Source: Fulvivirga lutimaris (lineage in GTDB: Bacteria; Bacteroidota; Bacteroidia; Cytophagales; Cyclobacteriaceae). Taken from it: a stretch of DNA of 36,483 nt. The notes under the pieces were generated by a model. That model did no database searches. It worked only from the letters and a program-made list of their open reading frames with translations, and was not told the origin of the DNA. This document shows positions 10,101 to 17,887 of the stretch, one piece after another. Every line of letters begins with the position of its first letter. Position 1 is the stretch's first letter. Both the position numbers and the translations under genes were made by a program. The DNA lies in the NCBI RefSeq assembly GCF_009711525.1, contig NZ_SMLV01000410.1:1-36483 (forward strand). Direction: 5' to 3'.

Positions 10101-10326
10101 AAAATACCAAGGTGCCTCCATCTGAAGGCAACGATAATCGATAATTCCCATCGACATCGGTAACAGTACCTGTAGTTGTACCTTTAAGTACAACGTTTAC
10201 TCCTGGTAGCGATGATCCATCATCGATGGACGTTACTTTCCCGGAAACGGTGCGTTCTTGAGCCCACGATTCGCTAAAAGCAAATGCGAACATCAACATG
10301 AAACTCAATTGTAAAAACTTCTTCAT
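7111..10326 (-). CDS. susC-like: SusC/RagA-type TonB-dependent outer-membrane transporter
   Basis: A 1071-residue protein. Signal peptide 1-22 (ends SESWAQ), a carboxypeptidase-regulatory-like domain about 24-105 (GKVTSIDDGSSLPGVNV, VFSFIGLSTEEV), the EVVVTA TonB-box-like segment near 106-111, a plug to about 245 (IRIRGNTSINGSNSPLFVVD; LKGASATVLYG; ANGAIIITTKKGK), then the beta-barrel to a C-terminal aromatic residue (LNVTF). No N-terminal STN domain, so signalling through an anti-sigma factor is not expected. It imports a ligand captured by the SusD partner downstream, powered by TonB-ExbBD. Its first 25 residues are almost identical to those of the second SusC in this window. Confidence 0.95.
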   Translation of the reverse strand: MKKFLQLSFMLMFAFAFSESWAQERTVSGKVTSIDDGSSLPGVNVVLKGTTTGTVTDVDGNYRLSLPSDGGTLVFSFIGLSTEEVAVGARSVIDVQMSPDVTQLSEVVVTAVGIEQNKRALGYSIQNVAADDIVNARETNLVNALNSKVAGVSVVSSSGSPGASANIRIRGNTSINGSNSPLFVVDGVPIDNSEGGQGNGTGGVDNSNRAIDINSNDIESLTVLKGASATVLYGIRAANGAIIITTKKGKNGKAKVNFNTSLTFDQVNKLPEFQKKYAQGRPVGGVNVWRGPDTFEGNSYGPAIADLEFDGSDYPYDVNGRLVPKGTGNGVPARNYNNAENLFITGQTWDKNISVSGGNEKSTYYLSFGNLTTSGIVPNSEWARTTAKLTTDTKINDKLTAGMSATFSNTGGSRLQRGSNISGVALGLYRNTPTFDAGNGKTGQEAADDPATYQLPDGSQRSYRAGVYDSPYWTVAKNQFDDNVNRIIGNVNLQYEITPWLKATYKIGLDHYTDRTKGFADQGGAAFPTGTIVNLDRNRTDINSDLLFVINKDINEDLNISAVFGHNYYTFDAYTSEDIGTDFGSPGFSNISNAATIQTFELWDRKQINGVLGDIKLDYKNFLFLNFTGRNDWSSTLPEDANSFFYPAVALGFDFTEAFGLANGPILSYGKLRGSWGQVGNDAPLYVTNSYFNSAEATGDGFIAGVGFPAFGTNAFERSATLGNDKLKAELTTTYEFGGEFKFFNGRLGFDYTYYNSETVDQIININISNTTGFGGSIANAGTIENKGHELLITGNPVKVGDFSWDVEVNFTQYESLVKELAEGTDRIFLAGFTSASSNVIAGKPYGALYGNAFQRNAEGKLVIGPNGWPNVDPAGDKYLGDPNPDWIAGIRNTFSYKGISLSALLDIRQGGDIWNGTGGILKTFGTAKVTGDEREIRGYVFDGVLADGDGNPTEAVNNIPVDFANPADGIGGNKWNRYGFGGLVEENIQDGSWIRLRQLTLSYQIPASILEKLKLSRASFSVQGRNLWLKTDYDGIDPETNLTGADNGIGLDYFNMPNTKSYGATLNVTF

Positions 10327-10375
10327 ATTGTTTTGTTAGGTTGATAAAAAACATTGCGCTCCTTACGCAACTCAA

Positions 10376-10383
10376 CAAAACTA
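10376..10383 (-). promoter_or_regulatory. Possible -7 promoter element of the first susC
   Basis: The minus strand reads TAGTTTTG, an exact match to the Bacteroidota -7 consensus TAnnTTTG, placing transcription start some 40 bp before the susC ATG. No clear -33 TTTG partner was found, so this is tentative. Confidence 0.3.
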
Positions 10384-10525
10384 TTCCTAACAGCACTCAG
10401 TCATTTGGCTCGAAAATGGGGATTTTAATTTCCATTTATAGATTTACAAGTAATTGATTATCAATTATTTAAACAATAATTTAATTTTATATTTTAAGAT
10501 GCTCGTCAGAATAAATCGAAAAATA

Positions 10526-10534
10526 TCCCCCAAT
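10526..10534. promoter_or_regulatory. Shared TCCCCCAAT word upstream of first susC
   Basis: The same nine bases lie upstream of the second susC at 29198-29206, at a similar distance from the start codon (about 200 and 173 bp). Possibly a common operator. Confidence 0.3.
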
Positions 10535-10578
10535 CTGACTAGCTTGGTTTTGTGAAATTTTTCTTTAGCCGGGAAATG

Positions 10579-10603
10579 AAAAAAGCCACTTTTTCAAGTG
10601 GCT
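10579..10603 (-). terminator. Terminator of the LuxR-type regulator gene
   Basis: A 7-bp stem GCCACTT/AAGTGGC with a four-base loop (10585-10591 with 10596-10602) is followed on the minus strand by six T. It lies 75 bp past the stop of the gene ending at 10677 and separates it from susC. Confidence 0.75.
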
Positions 10604-10676
10604 TCATTGGTCAAGCAAATACTCAAATTGTTTTAATCTTAACAACTTAAACCAATATGATCAAAAACCTGAATAT

Positions 10677-11294
10677 CTACATTATACCAATGTTTCTAGC
10701 CTTCTCAACAGCATTAAATCTACTCTTTACTTCGAGTTTTGAGTAAATGTTTTCAAGATGTGTTTTAACAGTCTCTTTGCTTATAAACAATTTGTTGGCA
10801 ATCTGATTGTAAGAGAGGCTTCTACCTAGCTCTTTCAAAACCTCCAGCTCCCTTAATGTTAGATCTGAATCAATAGCAAAGGCCACCTGATGGCTTTTAT
10901 TGACAAGGTGCTTAAAGACACTATTAGAATCAGGAAATGTTATCATATCCAGTATATCCTTATAAGCATATTTGTTGCCCTGATAGGAAATTATGCCGAA
11001 CTCCAAATAATCATCTAATAATCCAGCGTTTCCGCCTACACCTATAATATTGATATCGTCAGACTGAAGATACCTATATAAAGACTTGTAGTTTACTGAA
11101 TCCAAATCAATGATAACAACATCGCTGTTTTTAAAAATCATATTCATCCAATCCACTTGATCTACATTGACTGCACCTTGAAATGAATAACCATTACATA
11201 CATTCAATATTAGTCTGAAGTCATTGGCATATTGCTGATCACCTGAAATCAGCCCTATTTTCATAATACTTTGCATAGTCTTTCCATTAAGCAT
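10677..11294 (-). CDS. LuxR-type response-regulator-like protein with degenerate receiver
   Basis: A 205-residue protein. The C-terminal part (about 142-205) is a clear LuxR/NarL helix-turn-helix: LTLRELEVLKELGRSLSYNQ, then ANKLFISKETVKTHLENIYS and KLEVKSRFNAVEKARNIGI. Residues about 11-130 have receiver-like layout with an acceptor-position aspartate (D63 in VVIIDLDS). However, the usual acidic pair after the first strand is replaced (GLISGDQQ) and the conserved late lysine is not evident, so phosphorylation may not occur. The first strand begins at MKIGLIS, so the true start may be Met7 or Met11 (11276 or 11264). It lies upstream of, and codirectional with, the first susC, which it may regulate. 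Confidence 0.82.
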   Translation of the reverse strand: MLNGKTMQSIMKIGLISGDQQYANDFRLILNVCNGYSFQGAVNVDQVDWMNMIFKNSDVVIIDLDSVNYKSLYRYLQSDDINIIGVGGNAGLLDDYLEFGIISYQGNKYAYKDILDMITFPDSNSVFKHLVNKSHQVAFAIDSDLTLRELEVLKELGRSLSYNQIANKLFISKETVKTHLENIYSKLEVKSRFNAVEKARNIGIM

Positions 11295-11514
11295 ATACTA
11301 TTTTAGTTATAAGATTGATTTTGAGAGGGTGGAGACTAAGTGAAGACGCACTAAAGCACTATGAAGCAACACCTATTGGGAATTAACAATTGAGCAGAAA
11401 AGGCCATTAGAGGACTTGATAGCTCATTCAAGTTTATTTCATCTTTATCCTAATTATGTGAGCTTTTAATTGATATCAATAATTTCCAAATTGCCTTGTC
11501 CTTAACATTAAGGT

Positions 11515-12771
11515 ATGAAGACATTATTATTAATTATCGCCATTGGTTTATCAGGGCAATCTATAGCACAGGATAGCCTTATGTATTATTATAACAAAAG
11601 CACCGAAGCTTATAAACAAAAAGATTATCCACTCTTTTTGTCTTCTCTTGAAAAGGCAAATAGTCTTAGACCAAACCACCCAACACTTGTTTACAATTTA
11701 GCCGCAGCATACTCATTAAATGATAATCAAGAAAAGTCAATTAAAACCCTTAAAGGACTTATACTCATGAATTCAAAAACGAGCATTGAGGGTGATAGCG
11801 ATTTCATTAGTCTTAATTTACATGCAGAGTTTTTGGAATTAACTAAACTAAAAGAAAGCTTAGAGCAGCGTTTTCAAAACAGCAGAGTTTATAAGCAAAT
11901 TGAAATTCAGAACATCCATCCTGAAGGAATGGCCTATGACAACAAAAACAAAAACTTTTATTTTGGTGGGGTCAATAAGAGGAATATTGTTCAGTATTCA
12001 CAAGATGGAAGTATCACGCAGTTAATCAACTTCAAAACTGACAGCGACATCTTTTCCGTAATGGGGATTGAATATGATCAAAAAAACAAGGTTTTATGGG
12101 CTTGTACTGGCGCACTCCCTGAAATGATGGATTATAATGATTCTTTAAAAGGTCGCTCCTCTATTCTCGCTTTAGATCAAAATGGTAAAATATTGAAAAA
12201 ACATGTGTTAGAAGGCAATCACATGTTTGGCGATCTTAAAATACTTGATGACGGTTCTGTATTAATCTCGGATACGGGAGAGAATAGGATATATAAGATC
12301 ACACTTAACACAGAGCCTGAACTATGGTTTGATCTGAGTCAAAAAGTTTGGAATCTTCAGGGGCTGGCAATGTCTGATCGTGAAGAATACTTGTATCTAT
12401 CTGACTATATTTCAGGTCTTTACAGAATAAATTTAAAAAATAGGGAAGTAGAAAAAGTCAACCTTCCTGAAACCGTATCTGATAAGGGCTTCGATGGGAT
12501 ATATTATTATAAGAATCAGCTTATTGGTATACAAAATGGAGTTTCTCCAAAGAAAACCTGGCTTTTGCAATTGGACAAGTCTGGACTAGGTGTAGCAAAA
12601 GCCAAGGTTATAGATCAGGCGCTGGACATTCTGGACGAACCAACTCAGGGCATATTAATTGACAACAGGTTTCTGTACATTGCCAACAGTCCCTGGGCAC
12701 ATTATAAAGAAGGGCAGTTTGATAATTCTAACATTGTTAAAACTACCATTCTAGAATATATAATTGAATAA
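11515..12771 (+). CDS. Exported TPR plus beta-propeller (SMP-30/NHL-like) protein
   Basis: A 418-residue protein with signal peptide (ends GQSIAQ at about 19). Residues about 25-75 form TPR-like helices (STEAYKQKDYPLFLSSLEKA, then HPTLVYNLAAAYSLNDNQEK). Residues about 120-410 form a six-bladed-type propeller: HPEGMAYDNKNKNFYFGG, MGIEYDQKNKVLWACTG, FGDLKILDDGSVLISDTGEN, LQGLAMSDREEYLYLSDY. This resembles SMP-30/gluconolactonase and NHL folds, but lactonase metal ligands cannot be assigned. It is a paralogue in layout of the larger protein at 16184-17887, sharing TPR followed by PEGxAxD propeller blades. It stands 132 bp before the esterase-LytS-LytTR operon and may be its first gene. Likely periplasmic or surface-located; substrate unknown. 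Confidence 0.8.
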   Translation: MKTLLLIIAIGLSGQSIAQDSLMYYYNKSTEAYKQKDYPLFLSSLEKANSLRPNHPTLVYNLAAAYSLNDNQEKSIKTLKGLILMNSKTSIEGDSDFISLNLHAEFLELTKLKESLEQRFQNSRVYKQIEIQNIHPEGMAYDNKNKNFYFGGVNKRNIVQYSQDGSITQLINFKTDSDIFSVMGIEYDQKNKVLWACTGALPEMMDYNDSLKGRSSILALDQNGKILKKHVLEGNHMFGDLKILDDGSVLISDTGENRIYKITLNTEPELWFDLSQKVWNLQGLAMSDREEYLYLSDYISGLYRINLKNREVEKVNLPETVSDKGFDGIYYYKNQLIGIQNGVSPKKTWLLQLDKSGLGVAKAKVIDQALDILDEPTQGILIDNRFLYIANSPWAHYKEGQFDNSNIVKTTILEYIIE

Positions 12772-12903
12772 GTTAAGAATAGCCTCAAACACTTCAGGTT
12801 ATTAAAATGTAATTTAAGTTGGCAAAAGTGACACTTGGTCAATAGCGAGTTCATTTTGAAGCTAAACAGTTATACCCTCACATATAATTAATACATAATC
12901 TTA

Positions 12904-13932
12904 ATGAGGATTTTCTGTTATTGGCTAATAATGAGTTTATGCTATAATATAACATACAGTCAGGACTGCAGTAGCAAAATAAAATACCATTCCGTTTATG
13001 ATCTGTATGATCTGGATGTCTATACTCCAGTTAATTATGATTCGAATAAATCATACCCTGTGATATACTTTAATGATGGTGAGACCATATTTACAAGTCA
13101 GGGCTGGAACATGAAACACATACTTGATAGCCTTATAGCACAAGGAACTATAAATGATGTTATTGTTGTCGCTATTTATTCTGGTAATCAGCGAAATAAA
13201 AGATACATCCCCTATCTTGCTAGCTATCCTGTTAAAAATACAGCAGAGGAATATGCCACTAAAATTAACGAGCTTATTATTCCATATGTTGAGTCAAGGT
13301 ATTCCATAGATGATTGCAAACGAGGGATTGCCGGAGCCTCATTTGGTGGGTTATTCAGCACATGGGCGGGTTTATCTTCCAATACTTTCTCCTTTGTGGC
13401 CTCCTTCTCACCCAGCTATTGGGTAAGAGATTATGAAATTATCAGAAAACCACCCCAAAAAAGAGATAAGCCATTAACCCATTGGTTTGATTTAGGTACT
13501 GCAGAATGGAATTATTATGTACCCTTTATTGATGTACTTGACAGTATGGACGCAATAAAATCTGGTGCCTCATATTATTATGAAGTACCTGACGGCACTC
13601 ATACATATGATTCGTGGGCCGACAGACTTGGGTACGCGCTACAAATCTTTACCGAAACTTATGATAGAACTATTAAGGAAATTACGCTGATTAATGAATG
13701 TATACCCAGCCACTCCATGCCTGGAAGGATTTTTCAAAGAGTAAACCCCATAGTCACCACAAACTCTGGCACAAAATATTCTCTATCAACAAAAGCCAAA
13801 TACGAGATTAGTAAAGGGAAAGGTACAATTGAATCAGATGGTAGGTATTTGTTAGAGTCAGAAACAGCAGAAGTAACTGTCGCTTACGGCAATTATGTAA
13901 GAAAAATAATCCTTAGTAACTGCAATAATTAG
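12904..13932 (+). CDS. Exported alpha/beta-hydrolase esterase (Fes/PF00756 type) with Ig-like tail
   Basis: A 342-residue protein with signal peptide (cleavage near ITYSQ, about residue 19). Residues about 25-255 match the putative esterase family of enterochelin esterase/S-formylglutathione hydrolase type. Visible are YDLDVYTPVNYDSNKSYPVI, nucleophile elbow GASFGG (Ser146), a catalytic-acid candidate in DLGTAEWN, and His233 in DGTHTYDSW. The C-terminal 75 residues look like a small Ig-like domain (KYEISKGKGTIESDGRYLLE, then AEVTVAYGNYVRKI). It starts a tight plus-strand run, ending 13 bp before the sensor kinase, which suggests that hydrolysis of the substrate and sensing are coupled. A second esterase of this class lies at 19039. 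Actual substrate unknown; a siderophore or acyl ester is only a family-based guess. Confidence 0.85.
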   Translation: MRIFCYWLIMSLCYNITYSQDCSSKIKYHSVYDLYDLDVYTPVNYDSNKSYPVIYFNDGETIFTSQGWNMKHILDSLIAQGTINDVIVVAIYSGNQRNKRYIPYLASYPVKNTAEEYATKINELIIPYVESRYSIDDCKRGIAGASFGGLFSTWAGLSSNTFSFVASFSPSYWVRDYEIIRKPPQKRDKPLTHWFDLGTAEWNYYVPFIDVLDSMDAIKSGASYYYEVPDGTHTYDSWADRLGYALQIFTETYDRTIKEITLINECIPSHSMPGRIFQRVNPIVTTNSGTKYSLSTKAKYEISKGKGTIESDGRYLLESETAEVTVAYGNYVRKIILSNCNN

Positions 13933-13945
13933 TAATTTACCAGAG

Positions 13946-14971
13946 ATGAAAACATACAATTCATTCACCATAAGAATTTTATTAGCGGCTTTAATATCTC
14001 TACCAGGGTATGCAGTTTTAATACTAATTCAAAATGCGAGTCTTACAGATGTTGCCATTTATGCGTATGCAGAATACACCACAGCAGTATTTGTTTCGCT
14101 CGTTATGCTTCTTGAGTTTCAGAATTGGAAAAGCAATTTGCTGGAAAAAAAACTATCATGGAATGACAGTTTTACAAAGAGGCTCATTAGTGAGCTGATT
14201 ATTACATTTATTGTAACTCCTTTATTAATCACAGCTTCTTACTACTCCTTTTACAATTTCTATTGGGATATGAATATATATTTCCCATCGGCCATTTTTT
14301 ACAATTCGATAGGCATTTTCATCTCTTTGTTTTTCCTGGCATTTGTTAATGCTGGTTACTTCCTTACCAATTGGAAAAATGCTTCAATTCGTGCAGAGGT
14401 ACTAGAAAAAGAAAATATCAAATCGCAACTCATAGCCTTACAAAATCAGCTAAGTCCGCACTTTCTTTTTAACAATTTCAACATTCTGAGTGCTTTAATG
14501 GATGAAGACTTGGATACCGCTAAGCAGTATCTGCATAATCTGTCTGAAGTATTCCGATATATACTTCAAAATAAATACAATGAGGTGGTTAGCCTAGAAG
14601 ATGAACTTAAATTCATCACCAATTATTCATTCCTTTTACAAACAAGATTTAAGAAGAAATTTAATCTACGCATTGAGATAGATGATAAATACAAAAACCT
14701 TAAAATACCTCCAGTATCACTGCAGGTAGTATTAGAAAATGCCTTACAACATAATGAAGTATCTGAAAAATATCCGTTGCAAGTGGATATTACCAGTGAT
14801 GGTTATGAAATTGTGGTAAAGAATAAAATCAAACCTAAAAAAGGCAAAATAAATAGCACCAAAACCGGGCTGGATAATATCGCGCGTAGGTATGAATTTA
14901 TTACTTACAAAAAGCTAAGGATAAATAAGGATAATGAGATGTTTACAATAGCCCTGCCCTTGATTGACTAA
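13946..14971 (+). CDS. LytS/YehU-type sensor histidine kinase
   Basis: A 341-residue membrane kinase. Four hydrophobic helices fall at about 9-28, 35-58, 78-103 and 115-142 with no sizeable extracytoplasmic domain. Then comes a short coiled coil and the His_kinase (PF06580) phosphoacceptor region LQNQLSPHFLFNNFN with His172. The ATPase part shows PPVSLQVVLENALQHNEVSE (N-box) and KTGLDNIARRYE. It lies 13 bp after the esterase gene and 2 bp before its LytTR partner, so it is surely cotranscribed. The signal is probably sensed in or through the membrane, possibly by contact with the exported neighbours. Confidence 0.93.
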   Translation: MKTYNSFTIRILLAALISLPGYAVLILIQNASLTDVAIYAYAEYTTAVFVSLVMLLEFQNWKSNLLEKKLSWNDSFTKRLISELIITFIVTPLLITASYYSFYNFYWDMNIYFPSAIFYNSIGIFISLFFLAFVNAGYFLTNWKNASIRAEVLEKENIKSQLIALQNQLSPHFLFNNFNILSALMDEDLDTAKQYLHNLSEVFRYILQNKYNEVVSLEDELKFITNYSFLLQTRFKKKFNLRIEIDDKYKNLKIPPVSLQVVLENALQHNEVSEKYPLQVDITSDGYEIVVKNKIKPKKGKINSTKTGLDNIARRYEFITYKKLRINKDNEMFTIALPLID

Positions 14972-14973
14972 CT

Positions 14974-15717
14974 ATGAAGATTGCAATAATAGAAGATGAA
15001 CCTCTGGCTGCCAACAACCTTAAAAAGCTTGTAAAAAGTTATGACAGCACCTTCAAAATTCTGCCTATTGCTGATACCGTGGATCAGGCAGTTGCACTTC
15101 TGAGTGAGATTGAACCTGATCTTATCTTCCTGGACATCGAACTTGCCGATGGATCGAGTTTTGAAATATTTAAGCAAATAAAGATCTCAGCCCCTATCAT
15201 ATTTACTACAGCTTATGATCACTACTCTATAAAGGCCTTTGAGGTGAACAGCATTGCCTATTTGCTAAAACCAATTAATGCTGAAAAATTAGAAGATGCC
15301 TTTTCCAATTTAGAGCGAATGAAAAAGGCCTTCGATCCGAAAAAATTTAATATCGCCTTGTCTGAGTTAAACCAGACATCCTACAAGAGCAATTTTTTAG
15401 TTAAAAGAGGCAACAAGCTCTTACCTATTGAGGTTGACCAAATTGCCTATTTTGTGGCGTCAGACAAGTGGGTATATCTAGTTACTCATGACAATGAGAA
15501 GTTTATTGTCAACTATAACCTGAGTGAACTTTCAGAGCTTATAAATCCACAGAACTTCTTCAGAGTAAACAGGCAATACCTGGTTTCCAAAAAATCCATC
15601 AACTGGCTAGAGCCCTATTTTAAAGGCCAGGTATGTGTATCGCTAAAGCCCGAAACAGAAGTACAGGTAGTGAGTAGAAAAGTGACGCCTGAGCTGAAGG
15701 AGTGGTTAACTAATTAA
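14974..15717 (+). CDS. LytTR-family response regulator
   Basis: A 247-residue regulator. The receiver (about 1-120) has the acidic cluster IIEDEP (7-9), phosphoacceptor Asp54 in LIFLDIELADG, and TTAYDHYSIKAFEVNSIAYL ending in LLKP with the conserved lysine. The LytTR DNA-binding domain follows (about 138-245): FLVKRGNKLLPIEVDQIAYF, HDNEKFIVNYNLSELSEL, FFRVNRQYLVSKKSI. It is the partner of the kinase 2 bp upstream. LytTR proteins bind paired short direct repeats; likely targets are the neighbouring exported-protein genes, which is an inference. Confidence 0.95.
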   Translation: MKIAIIEDEPLAANNLKKLVKSYDSTFKILPIADTVDQAVALLSEIEPDLIFLDIELADGSSFEIFKQIKISAPIIFTTAYDHYSIKAFEVNSIAYLLKPINAEKLEDAFSNLERMKKAFDPKKFNIALSELNQTSYKSNFLVKRGNKLLPIEVDQIAYFVASDKWVYLVTHDNEKFIVNYNLSELSELINPQNFFRVNRQYLVSKKSINWLEPYFKGQVCVSLKPETEVQVVSRKVTPELKEWLTN

Positions 15718-15727
15718 AAACCAAAAG

Positions 15728-16165
15728 ATGATCCGTAAATACACATCTTCAGACTGGAATCGAATCAGAACGTTATTTGAACTTAACACTCCCAAATATT
15801 TTGCTCCAGAAGAAATTAAAGACTTAAATGATTATCTGGAAACCTATGCTGACACCTTCTTTGTAATTGAGCTGCATAATGAAATTTTAGGTGCTGGTGG
15901 TTACCATATTATTGGTAACAAACTAGGAAGATTATCATGGTATTTTTTTAACCCAAAGAGTAAAGGTAAAGGATACGGTACTAAAATAGTACAGCACTGC
16001 ATAGATGAGATGGTCTCAAAAAATAATTTAGAAAGTATAGAGGTGTGGACCTCTCAATATGCCGAAAAGTTCTTCGGAAAGTTTGATTTAAAAACTGTAA
16101 AAATTGAGAATAACTTCTGGGCCGAAGGTATTCATCTCTATCTTATGCGGATGACCTTAAACTAA
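15728..16165 (+). CDS. GNAT-family N-acetyltransferase
   Basis: A 145-residue protein with the GNAT fold order: MIRKYTSSDWNRIRTLFELN at the start, strands FFVIELHNEILGAGGYHI, RLSWYFFNPKSKGKGYGTKI (acetyl-CoA loop KGKGYG), then ESIEVWTSQYAEKFFGKFDL. It lies 10 bp after the LytTR regulator and is the last gene of that operon. The acceptor is unknown; small-molecule, protein or antibiotic acetylation are all possible. Its stop codon lies only 18 bp from the stop of the convergent gene at 16184, with no terminator hairpin between them. Confidence 0.88.
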   Translation: MIRKYTSSDWNRIRTLFELNTPKYFAPEEIKDLNDYLETYADTFFVIELHNEILGAGGYHIIGNKLGRLSWYFFNPKSKGKGYGTKIVQHCIDEMVSKNNLESIEVWTSQYAEKFFGKFDLKTVKIENNFWAEGIHLYLMRMTLN

Positions 16166-16183
16166 GGTAATAGTTAACAACTT

Positions 16184-17887
16184 CTAATTTGAAATTTTCA
16201 TTTCAAGTATGACATGAGGTTTCAATTCTGACAATGGCTTTAATTTCCCTTCTTCGAAGGCGCTTCTCATTTGAGCATTAGCAATATAGATGTACTTGTT
16301 GTCATATATTTCACCAGTAGAGGCCTGATCAAAATACTCATTATTCGATTCTAATGTAGTTCTTTTTACAACGCTGGAACCATCAGGGGATAATGAATAC
16401 ATTTCAATACCGTTGGTCAATGATGTTTGATGGCAAATTAAATTGCCCTCATAATAACTCATTCCATCAATTCCCTGAAGAGTAATACTGTCTGCGTGCA
16501 TAACATCACTCAAAAAATTACCAGTGTTAGTGTTTAACCTCATAATACCGTTGGAATGCGACACAAATAAAATACTGTCATTTTCAGAAAGAGCCAGTCC
16601 ATTGTAGAAGCTGTTAAAAGTATTTTCTTTATGGAATAGCTCAATTTCATCAGCTTCACGTGATATCTTGTAAACAGCAGGCTGCAAAGACTCAGTAATA
16701 AAAACATCACCCGTTTTTGAAACTGTAATATCATTAAAAGCAATAGGCTCCTTAGTTTTCAAATCATAAACCTTTATTAGCGCACCATCACTTAGACTGT
16801 ATCTATATATTTTAGATTGTATTTTGTTTTCATGATTACCTTCCAACATAGGCAAGTACTTGTTGATAGCTGCTGATATAACCCAAAGCTCATCCGCAGC
16901 TTCATAAACTTCCATTCCTAAGGTTGAATAAAGACCATCTCGTTGAGTGGCTACAAAATCCTCAACTATGCCTTCCGGGCTAATTTTGATGATTTTTCTT
17001 TTATAAGTACTGCTTAGGTAAACGTTGCCAGTCTTTCCATCTACAGCAATGCCTTCAGGAATAATTGCTTTTTCCGATAGTTCAGTAAATATTTTTGAAT
17101 TTGAAATCGATGTAGAACTCTGCTTAAGATGCTTAAGAATAAGCTCATAGTACTTAGACTCTTTCAATTGAGATATGATTTCATCGCTAACTGACACTCC
17201 CGATTTTACCATATTCAGACATACTCTACTGGCCTTTTCAAGATCACCATTTTCAATCAAGGCTTGTGTGTATGCCATTTTAATAGCGTTATCAACCCTA
17301 TTTAAATAAAAAGCTTTCTCTAACATTGACAGTGCCTCTCTATGCTGTCCAGAATCTAAAAGCAGTTGCCCTTTATCATAATAATATGAGGGATCTGCAC
17401 TTTCGTATTCTTCTCTGGTTGAAGCCATCTGATATATTTTCCAATCTCCATTCACTTTTTTGTAAGAACTTGTCCATGCAAACTGTGTTGCTCCAATTGC
17501 AGAAGTGGAATCTTTGGGATTAAATCGTGCTGTAGTTATTTTCTTAACAGAAACAGTGGCCAAAGTACCATCATCAGAAATACGAATTACAGGTTCTTCA
17601 ACATCATCCCACTTGTAATAGTTAACCATACTGAAGTATTGGTCAAACCTTTCTTTCACCTCCTCATTTGTATTCATTTTTATGGTGCCATTTTGAACTG
17701 ACCATAGGGTATCGTACAGTTCAGCAACAAGCATAGCTGCGTCATTAGTCATATGAGCCTGTCGTTGCCTTTGATTAGACCCAAGTAACTGTTCTTTGTC
17801 TGGTGAATAATCAAGCTGATTATTTTCAGTACAACTACTCCAAACCGCAGCTAAACCGATAAGAATAATTAACAGTTTGTGTGACAT
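16184..17887 (-). CDS. Lipoprotein with NTF2-like, TPR and beta-propeller domains
   Basis: A 567-residue lipoprotein (lipobox VWSSC, Cys19). Residues about 40-158 are NTF2/SnoaL-like (AMLVAELYDTLWSVQNGTIK; FAWTSSYKKVNGDWKIYQM). TPR helices follow (SYYYDKGQLLLDSGQHREAL; AYTQALIENGDLEKASRVC). Residues about 265-560 are a beta-propeller (PEGIAVDGKTGNVYLSSTY; FNDITVSKTGDVFITESL; NGLALSENDSILFVSHSNGI; QGIDGMSYYEGNLICHQ). The TPR-propeller part parallels the 418-residue protein at 11515, with an NTF2-like domain added in front. It faces the esterase-LytTR operon tail to tail. A binding or scaffolding role at the membrane is likely; a ligand or catalytic site cannot be named. Confidence 0.8.
   Translation of the reverse strand: MSHKLLIILIGLAAVWSSCTENNQLDYSPDKEQLLGSNQRQRQAHMTNDAAMLVAELYDTLWSVQNGTIKMNTNEEVKERFDQYFSMVNYYKWDDVEEPVIRISDDGTLATVSVKKITTARFNPKDSTSAIGATQFAWTSSYKKVNGDWKIYQMASTREEYESADPSYYYDKGQLLLDSGQHREALSMLEKAFYLNRVDNAIKMAYTQALIENGDLEKASRVCLNMVKSGVSVSDEIISQLKESKYYELILKHLKQSSTSISNSKIFTELSEKAIIPEGIAVDGKTGNVYLSSTYKRKIIKISPEGIVEDFVATQRDGLYSTLGMEVYEAADELWVISAAINKYLPMLEGNHENKIQSKIYRYSLSDGALIKVYDLKTKEPIAFNDITVSKTGDVFITESLQPAVYKISREADEIELFHKENTFNSFYNGLALSENDSILFVSHSNGIMRLNTNTGNFLSDVMHADSITLQGIDGMSYYEGNLICHQTSLTNGIEMYSLSPDGSSVVKRTTLESNNEYFDQASTGEIYDNKYIYIANAQMRSAFEEGKLKPLSELKPHVILEMKISN

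Larger units (their letters stand above)
10327..10578. promoter_or_regulatory. Upstream region of the first susC
   Basis: There is no gene here. The 250 bp between the first susC start and the LuxR terminator hold several candidate signals: a TAGTTTTG box matching the Bacteroidota -7 element (complement of 10376-10383), a GGGGAT block near 10418, a 7-3-7 inverted repeat at 10451-10467 (TAATTGA/TCAATTA) and TCCCCCAAT at 10526-10534, a nine-base word also found upstream of the second susC. Only the sequence patterns are seen; function is inferred. Confidence 0.45.

Noticed and set aside
4756-10326. Classical polysaccharide utilization locus
   Set aside because: SusC and SusD are present, but no glycoside hydrolase, lyase, sulfatase or hybrid two-component sensor is nearby.
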